A stretch of DNA of 64,000 bases from Desulfovibrio sp. JC010 (GTDB taxonomy: Bacteria > Desulfobacterota > Desulfovibrionia > Desulfovibrionales > Desulfovibrionaceae), in assembly GCF_010470675.1 (NCBI RefSeq), contig NZ_VOIQ01000007.1, positions 55,188 to 119,187 on the forward strand, read 5' to 3'. This document shows, piece after piece, positions 16,719 to 26,555 of this stretch. The notes below the pieces were generated by a model. The model was given only the letters and a program-made list of their open reading frames with translations. It ran no database searches and had not been told where the DNA came from. A program made the translations under genes and the position numbers. The number at the start of each line of letters is the position of its first letter. Within the stretch, counting starts at the first letter, position 1.

Positions 16719-19344
16719 AAAGTTACCCGGATTTTTCAAGGAGCAGATTACCGCCAAGGTGATTTTTCTCTGCTTGATCTTTCTTGCGGGCTTTGCGGTA
16801 AACTATACCGTGGACCGGGTCCAGCTCAATACGCTTGCCCGTTATGATCGCGCAATACATAACCAGCAGGCCCGTTCCGAACTCGGAAAAGCTGTTATGC
16901 ACCGGCTGCTCATGATTGAACTGGGCGTGGCGCGGATGGTTGATTCCACTGACCTGCGCAAAGTAGACCTGCTCATGGGCGATATAAACCATAGCCTGGA
17001 CAAGCTGGTGACTGCTTTGAACGTTCTCCAGCATGGCGGAACTTTTAAGAATACTTTTCCGGCCAATTTTTATGAAACGGACGAAGTGCGCGAGCAGATT
17101 GATTTTTACCGGGATGCAGACGCCGGATACGCCATGGAGGTCATTGATCTTAATCCCAAGGTTTTTGAGCTGGAAGAGGTCATAACCAGTGTTTCCTTTA
17201 CGATGAGAAAGCTGCTTATCGGGGATGAACTTCCCACCCTTGAGCGGGTTCATAGTGCTTTGAATTTCCGGACTATGCAGATAGATGCACTGATTCTGCG
17301 GGCTAGGGAATCGGCAGGGAAGATATTCCATGAAACCCAGATAGAGATAAAGCAGTTGAAGGAGCTCAGGCAGAATGCTTCCGACAGAATGGACAACCTG
17401 AGGCTCGGAGTATTGATTTTCACTCTCCCGGTTTGTCTTTTTATTTTTTTTCGTATCCTCTTTAACATACGCTCCATTCTGGCTGACCGGGAAAACAAGG
17501 CCCGCAACCTTGAAGAAGCCAAACTGGCCATTGAAACTATCCTGGATTCCATTCCGGTGGGTATGGCTATAGTCAATTCCAAGAGGGAGATAATCAGGGT
17601 CAATTCCGAGGCATTGAAAATTTTTGATGTGGATTCCATGGAAATGATCCTTGGCGAGCGTTGCAACAAGGTTTTCTGTCTGTCTTCTTCGGAAGGGTGT
17701 CCTTTCGGGCGCGGGATTGCGGGCAATTACGTTAATGAAGTTAAGATCGAGACTGCAACGGGGCGTGAAATTACTGTTCTGAAAAACGCGACTTATATAT
17801 CCCTTTCCGGCGAGCGGGTGATTCTTGAAGCTTTCATGGATATCAGCGACCGTATTGAGATGGAAAAGCGGCTTCAGGAGCAGCAGGATTATACTAATGC
17901 TGTCCTGCAGGGCGTGCAGGCCGGGGTGGTGGTGATTGCCGCTGAAAGCCATACCATTGTGGATATGAATGAAACTGCGGCCCGGCTCATAGGTGTGAAC
18001 CGGGAAGAGGCTCTCGGTGCTATCTGCCATAAATACATCTGCCCTGCGGAAGTGGGTAAATGCCCGGTTACCGATCTGGGACAGGAGATCGACCATGCCG
18101 TGCGCAGGCTGTCCAACGGCAAGTCTGTTCTTAAAAGTGTTGTCCCCTTTAAAAGAGGTGATAAAACCTATCTGTTGGAGAATTTTGTAGATATCACTGA
18201 CCGGATCAATGCCGAGGAGAAGCTTAAGACTGCCCTTAAGAATGCGGATTCTGCCAGCAGGGCCAAATCAGAATTTCTCTCCCGTATGAGCCATGAATTG
18301 CGGACTCCGCTTAACGCCATTGTCGGATTTTCCGATATTCTGTTGACTGAGAAAGATGATCCTCTTGCAGGTAAGATGCGTTCTCAAGTGGAGCATATCA
18401 GAGAGGCAGGACACCACCTGCTGCAGATGATTACTGAGGTTCTTGATTTTTCCATGATTGAATCCGGCAATTTTTCCATTTCCCTTGAGTCAGTCCCTGC
18501 CGCCGGGCTGATTACAGAGTCGGTCAAGCTTGTGGAGCAGGCCGCTGTTGATAGTGGGATTATGATTAATGTGCATGAAGATGTTCATTCCCTGCCGGAA
18601 TTGAAAGTGGACAGGACCAGATTCAAGCAGGTCCTTATCAATCTGTTATCAAACGGAATCAAATTCAATTATGAGGGCGGCAGTGTTGATATTTCCGGTA
18701 CGCATTCCGGTGGCAGGGTGGTTTTGACTGTAGCGGATACCGGTATCGGTATTCCCGCGGGACGGCAGGGCGAACTTTTCAAGCCTTTCAGCCGTCTGGT
18801 GGATAATGATTCGGGCATCGAAGGTGCCGGAATCGGGTTGGCTATTTCCCGCCAGCTGATCGAGGCCATGGACGGAAGTATAGATGTCAGCAGCGGTCAG
18901 GGGGAAGGTACTGTCTTTACCCTTTACGTGCCTGCTGCCGGAGCCGGGAAAGAAGATTCTTCACTTGCTGCAGCGGAAGACAGTGAGGCTGTAAATCTGC
19001 CCACACTTCTGTATGTCGAGGATCATGCCGGGAGCATTGAAGAATTGAGAAAGATTGTTTCCGATTGGAATAAGTGTGCCCTGATTGTTCGTAAAACAGT
19101 TGAGAAAGGTCTGCGGGCATTGCCGCTGCTCAAGCCGGATGCCGTGCTGCTCAGCGGGGAATTAGCCGGGGATGAACTTGGACAGATAGTTGCTGAAATC
19201 CGTTCTTTGGGTTCAGATGAATGGATGCCGTATATCGCAGTGCTCGGTAGCGGGGATGCGCAGGGGGCTGATAGAGTGATGCCCTTGCCTGTGACTCTGG
19301 ATGGGCTGCAGAGAATTGTGATGGAAAGTAAGGAAGAAAAATGA
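16705..19344 (+). CDS. PAS sensor histidine kinase with degenerate receiver
   Basis: About 880 residues; the start is at 16705 or 16708 (tandem ATG), overlapping the upstream gene by up to 14 nt. Order: TM, periplasmic helical domain of about 200 residues, TM (GVLIFTLPVCLFIFFRILF), two PAS domains each containing a Cys-rich loop (CNKVFCLSSSEGCPFG; CHKYICPAEVGKCPV), HisKA with phospho-His about 530 (MSHELRTPLN), HATPase (DTGIGIP, GAGIGLAIS). The C-terminus resembles a receiver (LLYVEDHAGSIEEL) but the phospho-acceptor position reads VLLSGEL in place of LLD, so it is probably a pseudo-receiver. Inner membrane; likely partner is the HD-GYP protein next door. Confidence 0.9.
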   Translation: MMLNKKLPGFFKEQITAKVIFLCLIFLAGFAVNYTVDRVQLNTLARYDRAIHNQQARSELGKAVMHRLLMIELGVARMVDSTDLRKVDLLMGDINHSLDKLVTALNVLQHGGTFKNTFPANFYETDEVREQIDFYRDADAGYAMEVIDLNPKVFELEEVITSVSFTMRKLLIGDELPTLERVHSALNFRTMQIDALILRARESAGKIFHETQIEIKQLKELRQNASDRMDNLRLGVLIFTLPVCLFIFFRILFNIRSILADRENKARNLEEAKLAIETILDSIPVGMAIVNSKREIIRVNSEALKIFDVDSMEMILGERCNKVFCLSSSEGCPFGRGIAGNYVNEVKIETATGREITVLKNATYISLSGERVILEAFMDISDRIEMEKRLQEQQDYTNAVLQGVQAGVVVIAAESHTIVDMNETAARLIGVNREEALGAICHKYICPAEVGKCPVTDLGQEIDHAVRRLSNGKSVLKSVVPFKRGDKTYLLENFVDITDRINAEEKLKTALKNADSASRAKSEFLSRMSHELRTPLNAIVGFSDILLTEKDDPLAGKMRSQVEHIREAGHHLLQMITEVLDFSMIESGNFSISLESVPAAGLITESVKLVEQAAVDSGIMINVHEDVHSLPELKVDRTRFKQVLINLLSNGIKFNYEGGSVDISGTHSGGRVVLTVADTGIGIPAGRQGELFKPFSRLVDNDSGIEGAGIGLAISRQLIEAMDGSIDVSSGQGEGTVFTLYVPAAGAGKEDSSLAAAEDSEAVNLPTLLYVEDHAGSIEELRKIVSDWNKCALIVRKTVEKGLRALPLLKPDAVLLSGELAGDELGQIVAEIRSLGSDEWMPYIAVLGSGDAQGADRVMPLPVTLDGLQRIVMESKEEK

Positions 19345-20402
19345 TTGATGAAAAGAAGCTGCTGGAATCAAGCATACTGATAGTTGACGATAACCCGACG
19401 AATATTGTCCTGCTGGAGAATATTCTTGAGCGCAAGGGGTACGAAAACTATACCTCGACCGCTGATCCGCGTACCGTAGCTCCCCTGCATGCAGAGGAAG
19501 ATTTTGACCTGATCCTGCTGGATATCAGGATGCCGCATATGAGCGGGATTGAAGTTCTGAATGTCCTGCGGGAAAAGGGGACCGACGAGTTTCTTCCGAT
19601 TCTTGTGCTTACGGCCCAGACTGATCAACAGACCCGGCAGGAGGCCCTTGAAGCCGGTGCCACTGATTTTCTGACCAAGCCCTTTGAGTACTGGGAAGTG
19701 CTGCTGCGGATCAGGAATATGCTGGAAACAAGGTATTATTATAAGAGGCAGGTCGAGCGCAGAGGGCAGCTTGAAGCCGAGGTCCGGCGCAGGACAAAGG
19801 CTATCCGCGAAACCCAGTTTGAAATCGTGCAGCGGCTGGGCCGGGCCGGGGAGTTTCGTGACAACCAGACCGGAGCTCATGTTCTCAGGGTCAGCAAAGT
19901 TGCTGAAATCATTGCCCGCGCAATGGGAATGGATGATGAGTTTTGTGAGTTGATCCTTTACGCCAGCCCCATGCACGATGTGGGGAAAATCGCAATTCCG
20001 GACTCAATTCTGCTCAAGCCCGGATCACTTACTCCCGAAGAATGGGAGATCATGAAAAAGCACTGCGCATCAGGCTGCGAGATTATGGGTGATCATCCGT
20101 CAGAAATTCTCTGGGTCGCGTCTCAGATTGCCCTTTACCATCATGAAAGATGGGACGGGAAAGGTTATCCCGAAGGCTTGAAAGGGGAAGATATCCCGCT
20201 CTATGCGCGTATAACCGCAGTGAGTGATGTGTTCGATGCCTTGATGTCGGAACGTCCGTATAAACAACCGTGGACTGTGGACAGGGCCATAGAATATATC
20301 ACTCAGGAATCCGGCAAACAGTTCGATCCCAATGTCGTCAGTGCTTTTCTGGGCAATCTTTCGGCTATTGTTGCTGTGCGTGATGAGTTTCCGGATGAGT
20401 AG
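19341..20402 (+). CDS. Response regulator with HD-GYP phosphodiesterase domain
   Basis: 353 residues. Receiver with phospho-Asp61 (DLILLDIRMP) and switch Lys in DFLTKPFEYW; a linker helix; HD-GYP domain with H212-D213 (HDVGKIAIPD) and G275-Y276-P277 (HHERWDGKGYPEG). Expected to hydrolyse c-di-GMP when phosphorylated (RpfG type). The start overlaps the kinase stop (ATGA), making a cognate pair very likely. Together with the upstream binding lipoprotein it forms a three-gene sensory operon. Confidence 0.94.
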   Translation: MIDEKKLLESSILIVDDNPTNIVLLENILERKGYENYTSTADPRTVAPLHAEEDFDLILLDIRMPHMSGIEVLNVLREKGTDEFLPILVLTAQTDQQTRQEALEAGATDFLTKPFEYWEVLLRIRNMLETRYYYKRQVERRGQLEAEVRRRTKAIRETQFEIVQRLGRAGEFRDNQTGAHVLRVSKVAEIIARAMGMDDEFCELILYASPMHDVGKIAIPDSILLKPGSLTPEEWEIMKKHCASGCEIMGDHPSEILWVASQIALYHHERWDGKGYPEGLKGEDIPLYARITAVSDVFDALMSERPYKQPWTVDRAIEYITQESGKQFDPNVVSAFLGNLSAIVAVRDEFPDE

Positions 20403-20409
20403 GATTTGT

Positions 20410-21228
20410 TTACAGGACAAATTCTTTTTTGAATAAAACCTCGTCCTTGCCTTTCCCGTAAGGCTGAATTTCAAGAAGTACTTTTCCCCCGTTGAATTTA
20501 TCGTCAACAATAGGAATGTCGGCTACCCTTTGTTTCAGGGGGATGTATGTGACAATGCGCGGATTCGTGGCAATTAGTGTTTTTTTGCCTTTGTTGAGCG
20601 AATACACATTCAGCTTCACAATGCTGGACATGTTTCCCTTGCGGTGCAGAGTGGCTTTGAGGACTTTTGTGTTTCCGGCGGCGAGACCTTTTTTCAGGCC
20701 GGAGACAGTTGTTTCCACATGGGTTTTACCGCAGTAGATAACAACCGGAATGCGCATGCCGAGCAGCAGGTTGACCCCCGTGTTGATTTCATTGGCTGCA
20801 GCGGGGGCATTCTTTTTGTCCGCAGCAGGGGAAGCGGCGGGATTCACTGAAAGATAGGTAAAGTATTCACCGTCCGGTATATTGGCCGGGCGGCGGACCA
20901 TAATGCGGATATTCTGCGTTTTTGCCGGGCCGAGATTGGAACGTCTTGGGGAATATTTAATCATGGTGCGGGCCAGTGCCTCGCGTTTGGTTAATTTTTT
21001 GGGAGCAAATACAGATCCGTCTTCACGCATTCTAAGTGCAGCGGTTGTTACTGAATATTGTACGGGTTTTGTAGAGGAACTATTTTTTACACGTACATCC
21101 GCGTACCGTTTACCCGATTCTATCTCCAGTCTTTGAGGGTCTAAAGCTATACCGTCCAAAGCAAAAGCGGTTGAGGAGAATAGAAGCAGAAAGCAGGTGA
21201 TGTGCAATACCAAAGCTGATTTTTTCAT
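20410..21228 (-). CDS. Pilus assembly chaperone (PapD-like)
   Basis: 272 residues. The signal peptide ends STAFA; then an N-terminal Ig-like domain of the pilus chaperone type (LDPQRLEIESGKRYADVRVKN) and a second beta domain with an insertion rich in Ala/Lys. Periplasmic; would hold the two DUF4402-like subunits encoded upstream. Last gene of the usher-pilin-subunit-chaperone operon. The gene order (chaperone last) and subunit family fit an alternative (non-Pap) chaperone-usher class. Confidence 0.8.
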   Translation of the reverse strand: MKKSALVLHITCFLLLFSSTAFALDGIALDPQRLEIESGKRYADVRVKNSSSTKPVQYSVTTAALRMREDGSVFAPKKLTKREALARTMIKYSPRRSNLGPAKTQNIRIMVRRPANIPDGEYFTYLSVNPAASPAADKKNAPAAANEINTGVNLLLGMRIPVVIYCGKTHVETTVSGLKKGLAAGNTKVLKATLHRKGNMSSIVKLNVYSLNKGKKTLIATNPRIVTYIPLKQRVADIPIVDDKFNGGKVLLEIQPYGKGKDEVLFKKEFVL

Positions 21229-21256
21229 GTTTTCTCCTCCTGAGATGGGCAGTAAT

Positions 21257-21745
21257 TTATATCAGGGTAACCTGAAGATTGATAGTTCCTGTTAACTGGA
21301 TGTTGTATTCGTCTACAGTGAGATTTAATTTTCCGCCGATTCTGGCATATTTTCTTCCCGGAGTCATGGGGTCCGGCAGGGCCACAGTGTCGCTGCATGT
21401 GTCCATCTCCAGTAAATGTCCTTTGGGGACTCCGCCACTGGTATAAAAGACTACATCGTCCGGATAATCAATAATAATTTCGGAAATACCATAATCGTAG
21501 AAATATAGAAGTCCCATGGTGCTTCCCGTAACTTCGCAATCCCTTTGCGGTACGCATTGCGCGGGTTGGGAGTTTTTCACATCATATACAACTGTAATTG
21601 TATGGCGGGCAGGGGTTATTGTTCCGAAGATAAGCGGCGATGATTTAACTATATTCAATGCGCATTGGGCGGGGGTAGCGAAAATAAAAAAAATCAGGGC
21701 TGCACACATTACGTATGCAGCCCGTTGTTTTTGTAGATAAAACAT
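21257..21745 (-). CDS. DUF4402-like pilus subunit (minor or tip)
   Basis: 162 residues from the ATG at 21745. The longer frame to 21796 would overlap the upstream pilin gene and add residues before the signal peptide. The signal peptide ends PAQC; the mature beta-rich chain resembles the neighbouring subunit (GGKLNLTVDEYNIQLTGTIN at the C-terminus, like DUF4402 proteins). It has two Cys pairs that could form disulfides (CVPQRDC; a later CSD). No strong ribosome site, so translation is probably coupled to the upstream gene. Confidence 0.7.
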   Translation of the reverse strand: MFYLQKQRAAYVMCAALIFFIFATPAQCALNIVKSSPLIFGTITPARHTITVVYDVKNSQPAQCVPQRDCEVTGSTMGLLYFYDYGISEIIIDYPDDVVFYTSGGVPKGHLLEMDTCSDTVALPDPMTPGRKYARIGGKLNLTVDEYNIQLTGTINLQVTLI

Positions 21746-21749
21746 GAAG

Positions 21750-22346
21750 TTAGATGACGGTGATTTCAACCGGAATGTCGCCTTTAAATGTATCAAAGCT
21801 TGCGCCGCCCTTAACAGTGATAGATGCGCCTACGGAAAGAGTCGTGTGGGGATTGGTCGAATCTATAGTTGTAAGCAGGTTGATTTTACTAACATTGGTT
21901 TTAAGTTCGTTCACGGTGATTGTTTCACCGGTGGTCTGACCTGTCAGATCAAAGGTGCCGCCTTTAATGGCTACCTGCAGTTTCATACCGAATATACCGA
22001 ACTCCAAATCAATTTCGCCGATAGTGGGCTTATTTGCAGAAGCTCCGGAGGGAGTCACTGTTGCTCCGTCTACTTTCAGTGTTGCAGCACCATAACCGGC
22101 ACTTGGGGATGCCGCACTGTTGGCAGCAACAGGGACAATGGGTTCAGCATCAAAAATTACAGTCTGAGCATTAGTTCTGGTGACGAGTTCTCCGAAGTTC
22201 AGGTTCTGGATCTTTGACGCACCTGTAAGCGGTGACTTGATAACTACCTGAGCGGGCAGTGGTACATCTGTTCCGGAAAATGCACTGCCGGCCATTACCA
22301 GCAGCATCAGACATGCTAAAGTGACTGAAATTACATTTTTTTTCAT
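21750..22346 (-). CDS. DUF4402-like major pilin subunit
   Basis: 198 residues from the ATG at 22346, set by CGGAGGGGG 5 nt upstream. Signal peptide (MKKNVISVTLACLMLLVMAG..AFS), then a beta-rich secreted domain with GTAFS-type start, FGELVTRTNAQTVIFDAEP, and the C-terminal GDIPVEITVI strand. This pattern matches DUF4402 proteins, commonly fimbrial subunits. The strong ribosome site suits an abundant structural protein. Confidence 0.75.
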   Translation of the reverse strand: MKKNVISVTLACLMLLVMAGSAFSGTDVPLPAQVVIKSPLTGASKIQNLNFGELVTRTNAQTVIFDAEPIVPVAANSAASPSAGYGAATLKVDGATVTPSGASANKPTIGEIDLEFGIFGMKLQVAIKGGTFDLTGQTTGETITVNELKTNVSKINLLTTIDSTNPHTTLSVGASITVKGGASFDTFKGDIPVEITVI

Positions 22347-22589
22347 TGTCCCCCTCCGTTTGTTGTACAATTAGGATTTTAATTTAGAAAAAGATTAAAC
22401 GTTGTATTGTTTTCGGTTAAATACTCATTTTCTTTAGAGTTGTAAATTTTTTTGTAGTGAATAATATCTGCGTTATAACTACGCATATTGAGCCGTAATA
22501 TTTTTTAAATTCAGATATTTGATTTGTGGAGTGTGATGTGCTGTTTTTTTTTAAAGTTAAAAAAAAGAACACGTTTTTGGTCTCGTTTT

Positions 22590-25500
22590 CTAAATAGGAC
22601 ACAGCAGGGCTTCTGCTATGTTTTTGAGGGTGGCTTTGTTTGAAATATTCTGCACAACAACAAGATAATTCCCTTGTTTCTTCTTATAAGTAACCGGATG
22701 GCCGCGGAGGGCTTCGGGGTAGCGGTCCATGTAGTGTCTTACGGCGCGTTGCGCGCTTTTTTGTGAAGTGAAACGGTCGACAATAAGAGTGTAGATTTTT
22801 CGCGGTGTTGCGGCTGCGGTCCGTTTTGCAGGCTTTTGCGGCTTCTTGTCAGCAAGGAGAGTGCTGGCCTGCGCCGGGCGCAAGGCATTTTCCGAGTCCA
22901 GTACTGGGGAATCCAGATCATCAAGATTTGCAAAGAACTGAACATCTCTTTTTTCCATAATCGCTCTGCGGTGCGCGTCTGCGGTGGCTTCCACCACTTC
23001 TTTCTTTCCGTAAAAAAGCAGAGTGTCAACAACAGCGGATTTGGCGGGATCAATCTGAATGTCTTCTGATACGGTGGCGGTTTTGAGTCTGGATTTCAGG
23101 TAATCCGGGGCAACGCGTACGCTGTATGTTCCGGGGTCAAGTTCACTGAAATAGAAATAGCCGTCGGATTCGCAATAAACGCTGTCAATGACCGCATTTT
23201 CAGCGTTAAGCAGTTCCAGCGGAACATTGCGTGAGGGCGAGGCGACATTTCCCTTGATATGGAGAATCTGTCCTTCAATTTCCCCGGTCATATGGACCGG
23301 AAATTCCAGCTCATAAAATTTCCCCTGTCTCGGCGTAATGGCATGGCCTGTCTTGCAAACCATTTGCGGGTCAGGGAGACTGGCGGAAATAACCTCAATG
23401 TCTGTGGGCTGCATGGGAGTCAGGCGATACAAAAGCGCGTTGCCGTTCTCATTGGAAAGTGCTCCTTCAAAGTTATGAAGACTTTCAACTTTGGCTCCCT
23501 CAATGGGTTCATCACCCGCATCAAAGGTGTTGGAGTAGTTTTTATCCAGATAAACGAAACAGGATGCGCCGCTGAAGGAATGGCCTGATCCTATTTTGGG
23601 AAGTACGCTGCCGGGAGTAAACCCAAGATTTATGGAGATTCCCACTTCTGCCGACATGGTGGATTGGTCCGTGCCGGTAAATTTCGCAAATACTGTTCCC
23701 GGTTCCCATGCATAGTTCCATTGGTTTGAAAGGCTCAGTGTCTTTTTATCGATAAGCTGTTTGGAGGCGGTGACAGAAGTAGATATTTTTTCAGACACTG
23801 GCGTACTTGCAGTGGCGGAAACAGTGTTGAGGCCCATTTTATCACCCGGACTCAGCGTGTAGGACGCGGTTCCGCGTGTGGTTATTTTGTCGATCTTTTT
23901 GTACACGGAAGCCGAACCGTCAATGGTCGTGGGGTTTGTTCCGTCTTCGTAGTAGATCGCCGAAAGGTTGTTGTGAATGTTTATGTCCGGGTTGTTGAAG
24001 CCAAGACCGGCACTTAAAGAGTCGTAGGTCTGGGTTGAAAGTTCTGAGCGTGAAGCAGACAGTGAGTATGAGCCCCGGCTTTCAGGGGACAGTTTCACTG
24101 AGTCGCTTATGGACATATCAATGCTGTTTTTGAGGGGATTGACATCGTATCTGTCGGAAATCTGATGTTTTGCGGAAATGTTGTAATTCTGGCCTGTGGG
24201 AAGGATTCCCTTGGCATTTCCGGATATTATGTCCACCCCGGTATTGTGGGAGGTATAGTCAACTTCTGTCAGAACCGACTTGATGCTGCCACTAAGCCCC
24301 ACTGAGCCGGAGACTCTATCTTTTCCGTTTCTGACATCCCGGCCTATGTTTCCCTTAAGCAGCATTTCTCCCGGCAAACCTATGGCGGTGCGGGCATTGA
24401 CGCGCACTTTGTTGTTGTCTTCAGGGTACCAGTCCGGGTTGGCAGCGGTTATTTCGTCATCAAAGACACCGGTTCCCTGTTGAGAAACAGATAGATCATA
24501 GGTGACTTCTCCCGGCGGAACGGCTCCGCCCTCAACGAGGATGTCTTCTTCGCGTACTTCCTCCTGTCCTTCTGTTCCGTAGATTATAAGCTTGAGATGG
24601 TTGTTGCCGTAGTGCAGGGAAATGTCTGGGAAAAGATACTGGCCGTTTTCGCCCACTGTTTGAAAGCCGACAAGGATTCCGTTGTTGTAGAGCTCTACAT
24701 CCCATCCGGGGATGGTTTTTCCGGAGAATGTGCGTGTATCGTAGGTCGAGGAGCTGAACAGGTCTTCATTACTGAGGACTACCCCCATTTCAATTCCGCT
24801 GCCTGAGCCTAAAGCTGTGGGCACAGGGGTAATGTCACCGATGGTGACTTTGCTGAGTAAGGGGTTGTCCGTAAACATGCGTTCCCCGGTAATCGAAAGA
24901 TTATTAAGCTTGATTTTCGAGGAAGAGCCGGTCTGCTTTGTTATGCGGGCGTTACCGAAAAATGAGGTAGTCATGAAAAGAATATCGCCCTGGTAGAGTA
25001 CCGAGGTGTCCAGTTCCGTGGTTTCGGTGTCCTTATTTTTGCTGTAGCTCGCCTGCGGTCTGATCTGCATGCGCGGCGGCGCAGCCATGGCATAATCCAG
25101 ATCCCTGAGCGGGTAGCGCAGTTCGTTTTTGGACTGCAGGAAACGTGAATGCTTGCGGTTTTCCGCTGTTTCGTGAGGCATCATGTAGGGCGGAGTCAGT
25201 GTTAATTCAAGAGTCAGGTAATTCGCAGTTGCGTTCAGATCAAAAAGTTTATTAATCATCGGCAGCGAGAAATACGGCTCATCCTCAAAATCCATATAAT
25301 CTTCAGGACCCAACTGGTATTTTTTCTGCGCGGCAACTACTGTTTTTGTTTCAGCATCAAAATTGAATTTCTGACTCTCCCGAATAAACCAGCCTTTTGC
25401 CCCGCCGGAAGTAATTTCAATGGGGAACTGAACTGCCGAACAAAGCTCGCTGAGGGGGATATAAAGCCGGTTGTTTTTGGCCTGACAGAGCATCCCCTGA

Positions 25501-26339
25501 TATATGATCCGGCCGCGCAGGATCACGTTCATAATGTAGTCGCCGTCGTAAATATCACCTGAATCGGTTGCAGAAGATGAATCGATAACCTGATCAAGGG
25601 GATCTGTTTTTTCCTCTATGGTATTGACTGTTGACCTGCCGATAATAGCCGGGGCTGATTGTTGCGGTACGGCTTTTGGGGTTTGTACTATTGTCGGAGC
25701 TGGAGAAGTGGTTGTTTTTCCAGCTCTTTTTATTGTTTTCGGCAGTGAAATGATCTCCGCAAATTCCCCGGCTTTCCATAGGGGGCGCGCAGCCTTTAAA
25801 GCTTCTCTTATTGTTGCGAAGGGGCCGATGGCAATGCGCAGCAAGTCCCCATTACCATTGGGATTCTTGATAGGCAGGTAGATATCCTTGGAGGCAGGCC
25901 TGTCTACCAGTCCGCGAAAACGGAGCTGAAACATATGCTCCTTTCCACCTGCCTTGGAGGCATAAGAGGCAACGTGCACCCCGAATGGTGGTGAAAGATT
26001 TCCGTATGGATCTCGTGATTTCTTTTTGCGCTTTGGTTTTGGTTTATTTGATTCTTGGGGAGCAGAGATTTTATTTTCTACAGGTTGAATCTGAACGGTC
26101 TCGTTTTGTACCTTTTCAGGGGATGGTTCCTCATCTTTTAGTTTTTGTGTCATTTTTTCGGCATTGGGGGAAGGAGTTGTGATCGGGGCGCGATGCATCG
26201 CGCTTGGTGCGGACTGCTCCTGTGCCGGGAGTGCTGATGAAGCCTTGTCTTCTGTCTTTTGCCCACCACTATAGAGTGCTATCCCTGCGGCAGCACTAAG
26301 TATTCCTATGGTTGCTATGATATACAGAATTGCCTTCAT
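22590..26339 (-). CDS. Outer-membrane usher-like protein flanked by SPOR domains
   Basis: About 1249 residues from the ATG at 26339 (signal or anchor helix follows at once; the open frame runs further into the tRNA fragment, which cannot be coding). Order: TM/signal (4-24), Pro/Lys-rich linker, SPOR-like domain (about 119-205), a beta domain, then a usher-type barrel (middle-domain hallmark PGWDVELYNNGILVGF followed by GNNHLKLIIYG), a CarboxypepD_reg-like beta domain near DGYFYFSELDPGTYSVRV, and a second SPOR-like domain in the last 75 residues. Would export and assemble the pilin subunits encoded downstream. SPOR domains bind denuded peptidoglycan, unusual for an usher. The exact start is uncertain (weak ribosome site). 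Confidence 0.75.
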   Translation of the reverse strand: MKAILYIIATIGILSAAAGIALYSGGQKTEDKASSALPAQEQSAPSAMHRAPITTPSPNAEKMTQKLKDEEPSPEKVQNETVQIQPVENKISAPQESNKPKPKRKKKSRDPYGNLSPPFGVHVASYASKAGGKEHMFQLRFRGLVDRPASKDIYLPIKNPNGNGDLLRIAIGPFATIREALKAARPLWKAGEFAEIISLPKTIKRAGKTTTSPAPTIVQTPKAVPQQSAPAIIGRSTVNTIEEKTDPLDQVIDSSSATDSGDIYDGDYIMNVILRGRIIYQGMLCQAKNNRLYIPLSELCSAVQFPIEITSGGAKGWFIRESQKFNFDAETKTVVAAQKKYQLGPEDYMDFEDEPYFSLPMINKLFDLNATANYLTLELTLTPPYMMPHETAENRKHSRFLQSKNELRYPLRDLDYAMAAPPRMQIRPQASYSKNKDTETTELDTSVLYQGDILFMTTSFFGNARITKQTGSSSKIKLNNLSITGERMFTDNPLLSKVTIGDITPVPTALGSGSGIEMGVVLSNEDLFSSSTYDTRTFSGKTIPGWDVELYNNGILVGFQTVGENGQYLFPDISLHYGNNHLKLIIYGTEGQEEVREEDILVEGGAVPPGEVTYDLSVSQQGTGVFDDEITAANPDWYPEDNNKVRVNARTAIGLPGEMLLKGNIGRDVRNGKDRVSGSVGLSGSIKSVLTEVDYTSHNTGVDIISGNAKGILPTGQNYNISAKHQISDRYDVNPLKNSIDMSISDSVKLSPESRGSYSLSASRSELSTQTYDSLSAGLGFNNPDINIHNNLSAIYYEDGTNPTTIDGSASVYKKIDKITTRGTASYTLSPGDKMGLNTVSATASTPVSEKISTSVTASKQLIDKKTLSLSNQWNYAWEPGTVFAKFTGTDQSTMSAEVGISINLGFTPGSVLPKIGSGHSFSGASCFVYLDKNYSNTFDAGDEPIEGAKVESLHNFEGALSNENGNALLYRLTPMQPTDIEVISASLPDPQMVCKTGHAITPRQGKFYELEFPVHMTGEIEGQILHIKGNVASPSRNVPLELLNAENAVIDSVYCESDGYFYFSELDPGTYSVRVAPDYLKSRLKTATVSEDIQIDPAKSAVVDTLLFYGKKEVVEATADAHRRAIMEKRDVQFFANLDDLDSPVLDSENALRPAQASTLLADKKPQKPAKRTAAATPRKIYTLIVDRFTSQKSAQRAVRHYMDRYPEALRGHPVTYKKKQGNYLVVVQNISNKATLKNIAEALLCPI

Positions 26340-26496
26340 AATTTTTACCAAGGCAGTGTTTTTCAAGAAATGTTCCAACATGTTAAGTTGGTTGGATATA
26401 TATGTGTCCGGGCTGCCATGTTTGCTTTCTTTCGCCAACACAAAAAAAGGGTCCACATACAAAATAAAATTTGCATGTAAACCCTTGATTTTCTTG

Positions 26497-26555
26497 TGGT
26501 ACCCAGAGCGGGACTTGAACCCGCACAAGCGTAAGCTCGAGGGATTTTAAGCCCG
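26497..26555 (-). pseudogene. 3' fragment of tRNA-Leu(UAA): ICE attachment site
   Basis: Read on the minus strand: the TAA anticodon within CTTAAAA, 3' anticodon stem, long leucine-type variable arm (TCGAGCTTACGCTTG), complete T arm with GGTTCAAGTCCC, acceptor 3' strand and CCA. The 5' half (acceptor, D arm) is absent: the sequence beyond 26555 does not fold as tRNA. This is the copy left at the distal end when an integrase uses a tRNA 3' end. The intact tRNA-Leu is predicted beyond the right edge. Confidence 0.85.

Noticed and set aside
16723-18096. 457-codon minus-strand frame inside the sensor kinase gene
   Set aside because: Shadow of a clear PAS/histidine-kinase reading frame; no ribosome site and no family resemblance.
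20404-20431. Terminator after the HD-GYP gene
   Set aside because: ATTTGT/ACAAAT with a T run can be drawn, but the stem is only six A/T-rich pairs and overlaps the end of the convergent gene.
26340-26528. Usher start at 26528 or 26381
   Set aside because: These would translate the tRNA fragment or lack any ribosome site; the hydrophobic signal begins at 26339.
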